From positions 8,817,736-8,881,735 of the forward strand of contig NC_037642.1 in assembly GCF_003254395.2 (NCBI RefSeq): 64,000 nucleotides of DNA, written 5' to 3'. The DNA comes from Apis mellifera. Lineage: Eukaryota; Arthropoda; Insecta; Hymenoptera; Apidae. Both the position numbers and the translations under genes were made by a program. The notes beneath the pieces were generated by a model. That model did not search any database. It was not told the DNA's origin and saw nothing but the letters and a program-made list of their open reading frames with translations. Each line of letters starts with the position of its first letter. Position 1 is the stretch's first letter. Shown piece by piece: positions 14,301 through 24,028 of the stretch.

Positions 14301-17300
14301 AAAAGAATCGTGCCACGGCTGCCGATTCATTGAATTTATAAGGCCACTCCGGTATTTTTCATCGACCTGACCGTTCCACCGTAGCGCGGAGCACACAGTA
14401 TCAACGATCCCCTGGGCGAAAAACAATTTTCAAACACGACGCCGTCGGTTGTCGGCCATCGTTCTCTCCGCAATAAACGATGTCGCCCATATCCCCCGTT
14501 CCACCCTCGACTCCCCGATGTTTTCGCCCCGATTCTCCGGACAGAAGTTGAAACCGAACCGTGGAAACGAGATAGTTTGTTACAATTTCTCGTGTACTCG
14601 ATGTTTTAATCATTAATAACAGTGGGTGAAAAACGGGAGCTGATTTCGTTGCGCGGAATAATTAACTTTTGTCGTCGGGAAGTTTCGAAACGTTTGCTCT
14701 GAATTTTGTGGATAACTTTGCTCGCTTTGTAAAGTTAATAGAGAAGAAATTATCGATGAATGTCAAGAATGTTAGTCGATCGTTTCGTTCTCGAGAGAAT
14801 TCGTTGTGTTTCGTTTGCAGTCGAGAAGAAGGGAAGAAGGGGAAAAAGGAAAGAAAAGAAAAGATTCTTTGTCGCTAAAATATAAAGGAAGGTTCATTAC
14901 ATTCGTGGATGGATCGTGATCGTGCATTCCACCGGCATTGAGTTGGTCCACGCCGTCCATAATTTTGGCCAATTTTCTCGGCGTTATTCAAGCCGGGCCA
15001 CGAAAACTGCCTTCACTAAATCACACGATCCTCGTCGTTGAAATTATTTCATGCGGAAAAAAGGGCTGAATGCCTCTGGAATCGGGCGTGAGGTAAAAAA
15101 TTCTCCCGAAAAAATTCAAATTCGCATCTCCCCTGCCACCTCCAACGTGGCCTCCATCCTCGCAAAACCTCGAATCCTATATAAACCCAGCACTTGTCTG
15201 ACAAAAAAAAAAAAGACCTCGCAAGATAGCGAAAGGATTAGCTGCGAGACAGAGAGGAAGAGAGCGAAAAAGCGTCCTACGTAATACGTTTCGTGGTAAA
15301 AAAGACCTTTTTTTTTGCGGTCGAAAGAATTAATTTCGGTGGAAAAGCGACAAAATAGAAGAGACCGATTAAAATAACGCGCGGCTACTTGTTGCGCCGA
15401 TTATCGAGTAAACATTTTTTTTAAACGACGAATCGAATATGCGAGTATTTGAAGATTGCGGTAGCTTCATAAAATATTCCTCCTGATCGATATCCCCCGT
15501 TTTAGCTCCATCTCTAGTGGAATCTCTGGTGGAATGTCGATTGTTTCAATCGTGGCCACGATTCCCTCCTAATTCGGAACGCAATTTTCCATCAAAACTG
15601 CCTTTCTGCCTTTGCTCTCTCTCTCTGCCCTTCCTGTTCCGTTTCCACGAGATCCCAGAGGGGTGATTCCGTTACGCACATCTCGATCTCGATGGAAGAT
15701 TAACGATTAACTCGCAAGTTAAAACGAGGGAGAGGAGGAGGCTCGATTCGAATCGATTCGAACGAGAAATCGATATCGTGTCGCGCTCAAACTGTGTCCG
15801 TGACGACGATTCTAATTGGGTCACGCTATTTCGATATCGGATAGATCCTAGAGCAAAGTTGGCGCTCACGTTTCAAAGGAAACGAGGAGAGGATCTCGTC
15901 GGAGATTTTACGGCTTCCATCTTCCATCGTCTCGTGGACTTACTCTTTCGTGGACAGATCGCATTATGCGTTCCCACTCGAGGCAAACGAATAGTTTACG
16001 GAGGCAAAGCGACTCCGCAACTCGATTTCGTAGATTAGTCGTAGCCTTGTTAGCTTTCGCTTTATCGATGCAGTCTTCGACGCACGCGATCCTGTAATCT
16101 CGCCGCCATCCATTGTTCCACGTCGTACACGTCGCTTTGTTCCCCGTCTCATCGCAGGAATAATGTAATACCGCGAGAGATTTCGACGTCGCGACGCCCG
16201 GGAGAACCACTTTCTTCGCTTAGCGCGGGAAACGTGCATTAATAATGGAGGGCGATCAAAGGATCTTCGAGATCCGACTCGAATATTCTCTGGATGATTA
16301 ATTCGGATGGGGTTAATTTGTTGGATCAATCCGAACAAATTAATTAATAACGCACGAACAAATTTTATCTAAATTTTTGAAATTTTAAATATAGACGTTA
16401 TTTATATTTAAAATATTGACGAGATTATTTAAAATTCATTTGGAAGTCGTTGTTCGTTTTAAACTGGAAAATTAATTAACATATTCTCCGATTTAATTCT
16501 TCAAGAAACTTTAGCTTTTTGTTGCTTAAATTTTCAAGTTGATTCATCAAATTTAAAGAAAGAGATTTTTGAATTATGTAAGTCATTTTCAAAGAATGTG
16601 ACTTACATCGATCGGTTTCTAAATCTTTTATATTATCTATTTTAAATATCTCCTAAACTTTCAAGAAATTATTTCTTAAGAAGAATTGTATAACGATATT
16701 CCTTCTATATAACTGTATTTTCATGCAAAATCAAGAAGAAAATAGAACTTAAGTATCTTTTTTTACCATAAATCTCTGTATATTAAAATTTTCTGTATAT
16801 GCATAAATATTAAATGTGTTGAATTTCTCCACTCCGTCTAAAATAAACGTAAAACGAAGAAAAATACGACGAATGTTCCAGGAATCGGACAGTCTGGCGG
16901 TGTTCTCCGAGCTACTCAGATACACGAGCGTGCGCGAGTTGAGCCTGTGCAACGCCCGGCTACATCTGGCCGTCCACGAGGGTCCTTTGGCGAGATTAGG
17001 CCGCAGGGACGATGCAGGAGCGGAGTTGCTCAGAGCCGCGCCTCCTCCCGCCTGCCCCGCCATTGTATTTCTCAGGCTGGCCGGTTTTCAAGTAAGTAAT
17101 CCCGGATGAAAAGTATCATCCTGCCCGACTTTCTCGAGTTTTGACTATCGCGACGAATTACATCAACGAGGAGAGTCCTCCTCCTCCCTTTGTGCCTCGA
17201 ATACACCTCGAGAGGCTAATTGGACCGTATTATCGAAATGTTCAACCTACCTAAGACGTCTCGTAAAGCGACTATTCCAATTCCATTCTCAAAGGGAATC

Positions 17301-18449
17301 GTTCGAGGATCTCACCGATAAATACTCGCGTAGTGGATGCGGGGTAACGATGCGTCACGAGAAGTCGTGTCGACGTATCGAGTTCCCGAAGGATTCGAGG
17401 CGAACACGACGCATTCGAGACACTCCACTCCAGTTCTCGAATCGGTCGATTCGTAATTCGAGGCCGACGATGATTCGTTTGCGGTTTGCGACCAGCGGCC
17501 GTCCAAACCGCGATAGATAGATTATTCGTCCTGCGTTGGGGAAACCGGTCTCGAGTGCTCGGTTACGAAGCAAATCCGCGATCGATCTTACGCTCTTCGA
17601 TTCGTTACGTAAAGCCTTGGTAAACAACACGCTTCCTTAAGGCGGATACTATGAATTTTCTGCTCGCCTATTCCTACGATGATCGAACTCGATCCATCGT
17701 CCTTCCATCGATCGAATCTCGTTTCTTAGGTCTTACTTTGATCTTTTTTTTCTGAAAGAGAAAGAGAAATAGAAAGATAGGCGATGTATAATTGTTATTT
17801 CTGATTTCAGGTGACAGTGAACGATCGTTTGGCGCTTCGAGGGCCGCTTCTTTTGCCATTCCTCGCCGGTTTCACAGCCCTGAGCGAGCTCGATCTCTCG
17901 TTGGACAAATCGACGATAGGGGGCAGCAGCGGATCATTGCTGTTCATCGATGACAAAATCCTTCAACAATTCTTCGCCTGCTTCTCCTCTCACTTCAAGA
18001 ATCTACAGTCGCTGAGGATTAACTTTTGGCGGATCACGTTGGAGGACAGCGAGAAGACGATGAGGCAGATCGCCAAGTATCTGAAGCTGTGCAACCTGAG
18101 CTTCTTAAAGGCGAATGGATTGATCGTGACCGACAGCGCGAAGAAGGTGCAAATGGAACACGTATTCGTGCAAACGATCCTGACCCATCTGCAGTACTTG
18201 ACGTGGCTCTGTCTGGATGGTGTGGATCTCACGGAATCGCAGGCTTCCAGTATCGGGAAATGTGTTAGAGATCGGTTCCCGGGCACCTCGTTGGAGATCA
18301 GTGCCAAAGACGTGCACGTAAAGTCGGTGAAAGCTTTGGTCGCCGCGATAGAGGAGGGTGGGAGGGCGGAAGTCGTGTACACCGGCGGGTCGAACTGCAG
18401 ACTGAAGATCACTAAGGTCCAGAAGAGTGGCAAAGGTAAAAAGAAGTGA
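1961..18449 (+). CDS. Leucine-rich repeat protein (RNI-like), 3' part, four exons
   Basis: Seen: four exons, 1961-2309, 7619-7931, 16882-17091 and 17811-18449, join in one open frame of about 503 residues ending at TGA 18447-18449. Acceptors are CAG or CCAG-type and donors GTGAGA, GTGAGT and GTAAGT; phases agree (2, 0, 0). About nine LxxLxL repeats follow one another: LRSLNVSKC, LQLLDLASP, LKLLSLEGW, VRELSLCNA, IVFLRLAGF, LSELDLSLD, LQSLRINFW, LSFLKANGL, LTWLCLDGV. The N-terminal visible part is Ser/Gly-rich and disordered-looking; the C-terminus ends in a lysine-rich tail (GKGKKK). No signal peptide or membrane segment is visible, though the true N-terminus lies before the window. Known of the fold: RNI-like LRR arrays are protein-binding scaffolds. 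I do not recognise the family member, so no partner or pathway is claimed. Exon GC and codon use stand out against the AT-rich introns. Confidence 0.82.
2310..7618 (+). other. LRR gene intron (5.3 kb), no gene seen
   Basis: It starts GTGAGA and ends CGCCCCAG. Open frames inside are short, lie on both strands and resemble nothing known. The stretch 2360-2560 is very AT-rich. A pyrimidine microsatellite (CTTT/CT) lies near 6820-6870, and a degenerate repeat around TTCCAATATT lies near 6260-6450. Confidence 0.7.
6260..6450. repeat. Degenerate repeat of a TTCCAATATT-like unit
   Basis: Variants of GATTTCCAATATT recur at irregular spacing (for example near 6277, 6355, 6398 and 6418), alternating with GCGATTTTCGATACT-like copies. 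It looks like a decayed minisatellite. No function is suggested. Confidence 0.4.
7619..7931 (+). CDS. LRR gene, second visible coding exon (first LRRs)
   Basis: The acceptor CGCCCCAG is followed by G, which completes the Arg codon of the previous exon, and the donor is GAG|GTGAGT in phase 0. It encodes about 104 residues with three clear repeat cores (LRSLNVSKC, LQLLDLASP, LKLLSLEGW) spaced as in RNI-type LRRs. High GC in an AT-rich neighbourhood supports real coding. Confidence 0.88.
9996..10297. mobile_element. Short non-autonomous element with terminal inverted repeats (MITE-like)
   Basis: Seen: 9996-10014 reads AACGAGGGCTGCTTCAGAA and the reverse complement of 10279-10297 reads AACGAGGACTGTTTCAGAA, so 17 of 19 bases match. 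The 264 bp between are AT-rich with no open frame, in contrast to the GC-richer flanks. The left repeat is preceded by TA when read as starting at ACGAGG; the right flank is TT, so a TA target duplication is not intact. Inference: an old MITE, perhaps of the Tc1/mariner kind. The exact family is not assigned. Confidence 0.55.
11249..11270. repeat. (GA)n microsatellite
   Basis: About eleven GA units lie in the second long LRR-gene intron. Confidence 0.95.
13082..13102. repeat. (GA)n microsatellite
   Basis: About ten AG units in the LRR-gene intron. Confidence 0.95.
16882..17091 (+). CDS. LRR gene, third visible coding exon
   Basis: The acceptor is AATGTTCCAG and the donor CAA|GTAAGT; it is 210 nt and phase 0 at both ends. 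It encodes 70 residues with repeat cores VRELSLCNARL and IVFLRLAGFQ, separated by an Ala/Pro-rich loop (LLRAAPPPACP). The loop breaks the regular repeat spacing and may be an insertion within the LRR array. Confidence 0.87.
17092..17810 (+). other. LRR gene intron (0.7 kb), no gene seen
   Basis: It runs from GTAAGT to TGATTTCAG. Nothing beyond intron sequence is visible. Confidence 0.85.
17811..18449 (+). CDS. LRR gene, terminal coding exon
   Basis: The acceptor is CTGATTTCAG. The exon encodes 212 residues and a TGA stop. It contains LSELDLSLD, LQSLRINFW, LSFLKANGL and LTWLCLDGV repeat cores, then a non-LRR tail whose end (LKITKVQKSGKGKKK) is strongly basic. It is the longest uninterrupted open frame on the plus strand in this half of the window, and the antisense frames are shadows of it. 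Confidence 0.9.
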   Translation: MTVNDRLALRGPLLLPFLAGFTALSELDLSLDKSTIGGSSGSLLFIDDKILQQFFACFSSHFKNLQSLRINFWRITLEDSEKTMRQIAKYLKLCNLSFLKANGLIVTDSAKKVQMEHVFVQTILTHLQYLTWLCLDGVDLTESQASSIGKCVRDRFPGTSLEISAKDVHVKSVKALVAAIEEGGRAEVVYTGGSNCRLKITKVQKSGKGKKK

Positions 18450-19042
18450 AGACTCGGTTGGAGAATTCTTGGTTGTCAACGACAATTGGAATCTTCGTAA
18501 TTGTTCGATCACGGAAGAAATGTGGCCGTAGAAAAATAATTGGATTGGAAATTTGATCCGTAGAATGAAAATATAGAGATGGGAAACGTTCGAAGTGGGG
18601 GGGAGGGAATGATTGGTTGCACGTGATTCAAGGATAAATGATCCGGTGAAACGGATCTTGGAAGGAGAGAGGCTAAGGGAATGTTTTAGGATGAGAATAA
18701 CGTAGTTTTAGAAAGATACGAGAGATCGACCGTGTTAGCCGTAAGAGGCATGTAGAATAAGAAGAGTACTCGCACGGGGAAGAAAGGCGTGAGGAAGGAG
18801 AGGAAGAAGAAGGAATGAAGCCAACACTTTGTGGATTTTCGTCTTACTGTGATTTCCTTTTCTGCGCGTCATCACGACTTTCCTAACGATATAGATCCAT
18901 AGATCGTAGCATTATTAGCTCGAGCATTATTCTCGATGATCCGTTAATAACGCAGAAAAATGTCGAAATCGTACAGAAGGGTGGGTAAAAAAAAAATATA
19001 TATATATATTATATATTCTTTCACCGAGAAAGAATAAATAAA
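18450..19042 (+). other. LRR gene 3' UTR, ending near AATAAA signals
   Basis: No open frame of interest is present. Two overlapping AATAAA hexamers lie at 19033-19038 and 19037-19042, the first good polyadenylation signals after the stop. Transcripts could run further, since more AATAAA motifs occur after 19500. Confidence 0.55.
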
Positions 19043-19240
19043 ACGAGATAAAAATTTTAGAGCAAGACCAATTATACATACGCATACGTATTATCGAAAG
19101 ATATTTAAAAAATAAAAAAAGAAAAAAAAATAATAATAATAATAAAAAAGAGGCTGTTGCAACTAGATACGTTCGTTGTTGTTAGATGGACTGTAAAATA
19201 TGATTCAGAGTAATATATTATTATTATTGTCATTATTGCG

Positions 19241-19271
<31 letters not shown>

Positions 19272-21747
19272 CTACGATTACTAGTATATTCTAATCATGA
19301 TTATTAAATGTTACGATCGATTGAATTGCAATCGACGATCCATGAGTGAAATGGCTTTACCGGATGGCGTGTTGTTGGAAATTTGAAGAAATTTTATAAA
19401 TTATATTCTATAGTAGTGGGTAGAAAAGAAAAAAAAAAGGAAAAAAATACGTATCCAGAGAGTAAAAGAGAGACGTCCTCGGATTTTCAATTCTATTGTA
19501 CACATTAAATAGAAAATAATTGCTATTGTATAATAAGGAACGAAGAACGGAATAAAGAAGCAACAAAAAATTACTTACTTTTTGCGAGTAAAAGAGAGAA
19601 ACGTGCGACACTCAACTGCCAAATCGTAATTGTAGATTTTATTCGCGAGTATCGATATTATATCAGGAATTTGTTATTTTCTAGAATAAGCGCGATACGA
19701 CGATTTCTATCCATCTATCGCCGAATTGAAACGCAATGTGTGATTTTCTGCTGTCCCTTTGCCAATGAGAAAAGCAGAAATACGATACTGCCATATACCT
19801 TGAAGAAATGAAAATAATGATTAAAAAAAGAAAGCGAGAGAAAAAAAAAAATACGTGGATTTAACCGTGAAACGTGAAACAAACCAACGAGTAAGTTCGA
19901 TCAGCTTTTGTTCAGCTTTATTCAAAAAAGCAATTCCACGGTGTTCGTTCGATTTTTTGTACAATTAGTGAGAAAACGTAATTTTTGATTCCCTTTTACG
20001 GTCCACTTTAGATAGGCAGGTATAGCCTCGCAGGGACAAAAGTTCCACACGATTTTTCATTTTTGATATAGTTTGCTATGTACATAAGACACCGCAAAAG
20101 ATAGAAGGCATCAAAGGTACGATCTGCAAATTTTATGAGGCCATTTAAACTACTAATTCAAGCGGTGAAAGACTGAAGCTGACACCATACGCGCGTAAGT
20201 ACATTGTCCAAGTAACGCATCCAAGATCGCTTTATCGTCTGGAATCAGTTTCAGTAATTTTATTATAAATATTTATGTATTTATATGTGTATACATATCC
20301 TTCAAATAAATGTAATATGTGTTTGAAAATTTGAGTTGTAAAGATGATTTCCCATATCGATAAATATACACATGTATAAATCTTGATAAATTTTCTGTTT
20401 TGTAAAAAGATGTTATCTATAAGAGGATTTTGTGTGTGAATATGAAAGTCGAGAATTATTATAAGCACTTTTCTTTATTATTTACATTTTAGAAGATTAC
20501 TCTTCTGAATTTTTTATTTATACAATCATGTTAATAAAACATAACAACGTTGACTTTCATCTCGGAAATTACATCGCTCTTCGTAGAAGTAATTGCATCG
20601 GATAGAACTGCAAATAATTCGATCATTTCAGTGTACGATGGTACAGCAATTCGATAGAAAAATTACACTCTACATTATCACTAAATATTCTAATTGTTTC
20701 ATTTCATTCTACCGATATCTACATTTTGGCCTATATCATCACAATCTCAAATATACAAGTAATATACCTTGACTATAATGGAATGTCCTGGTCGTGCTTA
20801 AAATTTATGTTTACAAATCTGTCGTTAATTCTAACTTCGTAATTTGTCTTGAACAATGTATTACAGCATTAATAAAAAACTGATGAAAAATTTGGCTGAC
20901 ATTTTGCATTAAATGCATATGTTAGACCATGCTTTCTCTATGAAACATTTTATTTCATTTCAATCGCTTCCTACTTTAAATGAAGTGATGAGAAAATTCC
21001 ATTGCTATTAAAATTTTACTTTTAAAAAACTTCTTATAACATATTTTGATATCATTCGCAATTTGTTTAAAGTATATTCATCAATAATAATGATGTTTCG
21101 TTAATATAAATATATGTATATTGCCATAAAACGATCTTGTACGTATTAATTATTTATTTAATATCGATTAGATAAATCCACTTAATGTGGGCAGTACGTC
21201 AAAAGTACAATTTATTTAAGGAAAGCACAAATTTCAAACATAAGAATATTGTTTTATATATTACACTTTATAAAGTTATATTTATATATAACGTATATTT
21301 CACACTTTCTGTATAATAATGACTAGCAGTCTACAGCTGCTTATAATGTAATTTGATGATTTTCTTTTATTTTGCACACATTTGACCGTGAAGTTTGAAT
21401 TTTTTTTGTAAATAGATATTTTATACAAAAAATAATGCAGTAATAAAGGTAGGGTAAAAACATTTTTATAATTGTGGCTTCAATTAATCCTATAAAGGTA
21501 AAAAATGTAATTTGATGTATCTTCAATATTTTAAAATGTTAAATGCATTATAATATAAAGACTTCTATAGATAATATAAAACATTATTTAAGATTTTGTA
21601 CAATACATAGTACAGGATCAAAGTTGTTGTAAATAAAAATAAACTACAATTTCATGAAATAATGATATATATATGTATATCATTAACTATAGATGAAACA
21701 AATATCTATATTTACAACAAGATTAGAAAGAAATGAAATCAATGATT
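19043..21747. other. AT-rich intergenic stretch, no gene seen
   Basis: It lies between the LRR gene and the ZnT7-type gene. It has a compound ATT trinucleotide repeat (19205-19270) and several homopolymer runs. A short sequence TGTAATTTGATG occurs twice (near 21347 and 21505). Open frames are below 80 residues and of low complexity. Part may be a long 3' UTR of either neighbour. Confidence 0.6.
19241..19270. repeat. (ATT)n microsatellite
   Basis: About ten ATT units follow an imperfect ATT-rich stretch from 19205. Confidence 0.92.
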
Positions 21748-21753
21748 TTTATT
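21748..21753 (-). terminator. Probable polyadenylation signal of the zinc transporter gene
   Basis: TTTATT on the plus strand is AATAAA on the minus strand, about 310 nt after the stop codon. It was chosen as the first good hexamer that is not inside another element. Confidence 0.4.
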
Positions 21754-22064
21754 CGTGATGGACAAGTCAAAAATGCATTAGCTTTTGATCATAAGACCTA
21801 TTCTCTTAATAGGATCCTATGTCACGTAAGTTCTGGTAAGTCTTTTCACTTTTTTTTAAAAGATTTAAACAGATTTTTTTAAATAATCTGCAACCCAAGA
21901 TGATATTCACTGTTACTTAGAACAAAATATCTGCACAATTTTAAAATGGCAAAAATATTTTGCACAAGTGCAATATTTCTTGCTTGTTTCTGACAAACTC
22001 CACAAATAAATACAGTTTTGGAGCACTTGTATGAACACTTAATGACATGCATAGTTTTCATAGA

Positions 22065-23129
22065 TCACATAGGTGCATAATCTAATTGAACAGTTAAATG
22101 CCTTACTCCAGCAGCTTGAAAAATCATTTGAGTGTGTGCTACAACATATTTAGGCTCTACTGTTCTGGCAACTTCCAATTTCAAGCACCCGACGTACACA
22201 TCTGAACAAAGTGTCCAGAAATGTGGTTCTTGCACACTATATACTCCAGCTAATTGTGTCACTTTGTTATAACACTGTGGTAAAATATGATCCAATGCAG
22301 CTGGTTGTCTTTGCATTAAAATTTCCCATGAATCTTTCATTAAAGAAAGCACACTTAAAACTATCAATACTGATATCAGCATGGAACAAATTGGATCAGC
22401 TATAAACCAACCAAATAGACGCATCAGTACTGCTGATATAATTACACCTACAGATCCAAGAGTGTCTGCTAAGATATGTAAGAAAACTCCTTTCATGATC
22501 TGAGAATTTGTACCACTGAAGGAAGGATCAATTTCTATATCATGATGATCATGACTATGACTGTGGTTTAAATGAGATTGTGTATGACTTCCATGAGAAT
22601 GGGAATGGGAATGACCATGTCCCATTCCATGACTATGTCCATGTCCATGACGAAATACATACATTCCTACTAAATTGACTATTAATCCCATAATGGACAC
22701 AACCAAAAGTCTTTCGTGTTTAATCTCTGGAGGTTCAATGGCTCTTTCCACAGCTTCAGACATAATGAAAAGAGCGATAAAGAATAAAAGCAGAGCATTG
22801 ACAAATCCTCCTAAAACTTCTGCTCTGACATAGCCATAAGAATATCGTTCATTTGCTCTCCACTTTGTAATAACTGATGCAGCCAAACCAAATAATAAGC
22901 CAGTACAATCAAAGAACATATGGAAACTATCCGATATTAAACCCAAGCTGTTTGTCCATATTCCATACATTAATTCAATGCAGGCAAAGGATAAATTCAA
23001 TAAAAGAAATAAAAATAAATTTCTAGTATTTTTATCAGAAAATATCAAACGTTTCCATCCTAATAATTTCTCCTTTATTCTACTGCCAAGGTTTCTTGAA
23101 TCTTTGTGTGAAAGAGGAAGCATTTTCAT
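22065..23129 (-). CDS. Zinc transporter ZnT7-like (SLC30A7), cation diffusion facilitator
   Basis: One uninterrupted frame of 354 residues. Start: GTG at 23135 is in frame but not a eukaryotic start; ATG 23129 and ATG 23123 follow, and the second gives MLPLS, the start remembered for vertebrate ZnT7. Seen: six hydrophobic segments; the two intramembrane HxxxD zinc sites of CDF proteins, HMFFD about residue 70 (segment 2) and HILAD about residue 218 (segment 5); a cytosolic His-rich loop of HGHGHSH-type repeats, about 161-197, between segments 4 and 5; and a CDF C-terminal domain with HFWTLCSDVYVG. Family knowledge: ZnT7 moves cytosolic zinc into Golgi and early secretory vesicles, probably as a proton-coupled homodimer, loading enzymes such as alkaline phosphatase. 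The best alternative is another Golgi ZnT, but the SDSFHMFFD and YGYVRAEVL stretches fit ZnT7. Lack of introns in the coding region is notable, yet the full length and intact sites argue against a dead retrocopy. It lies head to head with RpS25. Confidence 0.95.
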   Translation of the reverse strand: MKMLPLSHKDSRNLGSRIKEKLLGWKRLIFSDKNTRNLFLFLLLNLSFACIELMYGIWTNSLGLISDSFHMFFDCTGLLFGLAASVITKWRANERYSYGYVRAEVLGGFVNALLLFFIALFIMSEAVERAIEPPEIKHERLLVVSIMGLIVNLVGMYVFRHGHGHSHGMGHGHSHSHSHGSHTQSHLNHSHSHDHHDIEIDPSFSGTNSQIMKGVFLHILADTLGSVGVIISAVLMRLFGWFIADPICSMLISVLIVLSVLSLMKDSWEILMQRQPAALDHILPQCYNKVTQLAGVYSVQEPHFWTLCSDVYVGCLKLEVARTVEPKYVVAHTQMIFQAAGVRHLTVQLDYAPM

Positions 23130-24000
23130 AAGCACAAGGTTGTTTCAGTAATGAAGTTTATCCTAAAAATAAAAAGTAATTTTTTATTATATTAAAACTT
23201 TTCATATGTTTATCTAAAATTCAATTTTTATAAATGAAAATTTTAATTATATTTATATTTGCACATTAATAAATACATATTTATGCAAACATTTAAATAT
23301 TAATCTTGTACATCAAGAAAAATATTCATATTATAAGACCAAAAATATGTTAAGCATATAACAAACATAAAACTGATTAAACGATAACCTCACTTATCCG
23401 TTAATATCTATTAATCGGTAACTATCGTATATATGTATTATAAATCAGTTTTAATCTGAGATTAATTGTCACGTTGTTAATTCGTTTTATCAATTCGTTC
23501 AATATTAATACACGTAGAATAAAAACACATATGACACGTCGCAATAAGTGAAAGGTATCTTAACCTTATATAAAAATAATGATCAAAAAAAAATAAATTA
23601 CCTTTTCGTATAAAACTAAATATAAAAGGATGTTTGTAATTGATTAAATTATTTCGAACGATATTCTTAACGTGAATACATTTTGTAAACGGGTCAAAGA
23701 TGTGAAAAACCGGGATTCGAAAACACACAGCGTAGCGCCATGCTTCACACGCTACAGCCACTTCTGAGTGACTGACAGTCTGATTCGTGGTTACTCGAAA
23801 CACGTGTATTGCGTTATATGAATTCATCTCAATAATTTTATAATATAAAAAATAATTTTAGTCGAATAACTATTTATTTAACTATTAATATTATGTCATT
23901 TTTTAAATTTTTAATTCTTTTGGAAATAATATTTATTAATGTAGTGAATTGTAGATAGCGCTGAATGTAACGAGCATTCAAAATGGCGATATACGCACTT
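23130..24000. promoter_or_regulatory. Divergent intergenic promoter region between the ZnT7-like gene and RpS25
   Basis: About 0.9 kb separates two head-to-head genes and holds both 5' flanks. No long ATG-started frame is present. It is AT-rich except for a GC-richer patch around 23685-23800. A 35-bp sequence at 23529-23563 recurs beyond RpS25. There could be a non-coding first exon of the zinc transporter here, but no convincing splice pair was fixed by eye. Confidence 0.55.
23529..23563. repeat. Short dispersed repeat, copy 1 (pairs with 25245-25282)
   Basis: It contains CACGTCGCAATAAGTGAAAG followed by GTATCTTAA. The second copy beyond RpS25 reads CACATCGCAAAAATGAAAG and the same GTATCTTAA, with one extra 3-base unit nearby. 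Identity over about 35 bases is high for AT-rich sequence. Function is unknown. Confidence 0.5.
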
Positions 24001-24013
24001 CCCTTTTCTTTCG
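23996..24013 (+). promoter_or_regulatory. RpS25: Terminal oligopyrimidine (TOP/TCT) start region of RpS25
   Basis: A pyrimidine run (CTTCCCTTTTCTTTC) lies 15 to 30 nt before the ATG. In animals, ribosomal protein genes start transcription at a C inside such a tract, giving a TOP mRNA controlled by TOR/LARP1. The implied 5' UTR is only about 25-30 nt. The exact start base is inferred. Confidence 0.6.
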
Positions 24014-24028
24014 TAGTCGACAGCCATC

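Larger units (their letters stand above)
7932..16881 (+). other. LRR gene intron (9.0 kb), contains a TIR element, no gene seen
   Basis: Bounded by GTGAGT and TTCCAG. The many short open frames on both strands resemble no known protein and overlap one another antisense. Contents noted: (GA)n at 11249-11270 and 13082-13102, a GCTC/GTTC simple repeat near 12709-12731, and the inverted-repeat element at 9996-10297. Confidence 0.75.

Noticed and set aside
23477..23827. 116-codon minus-strand frame in the zinc transporter 5' flank
   Set aside because: AT-rich composition, no family resemblance, and sits in the shared promoter; best read as promoter or 5' UTR.
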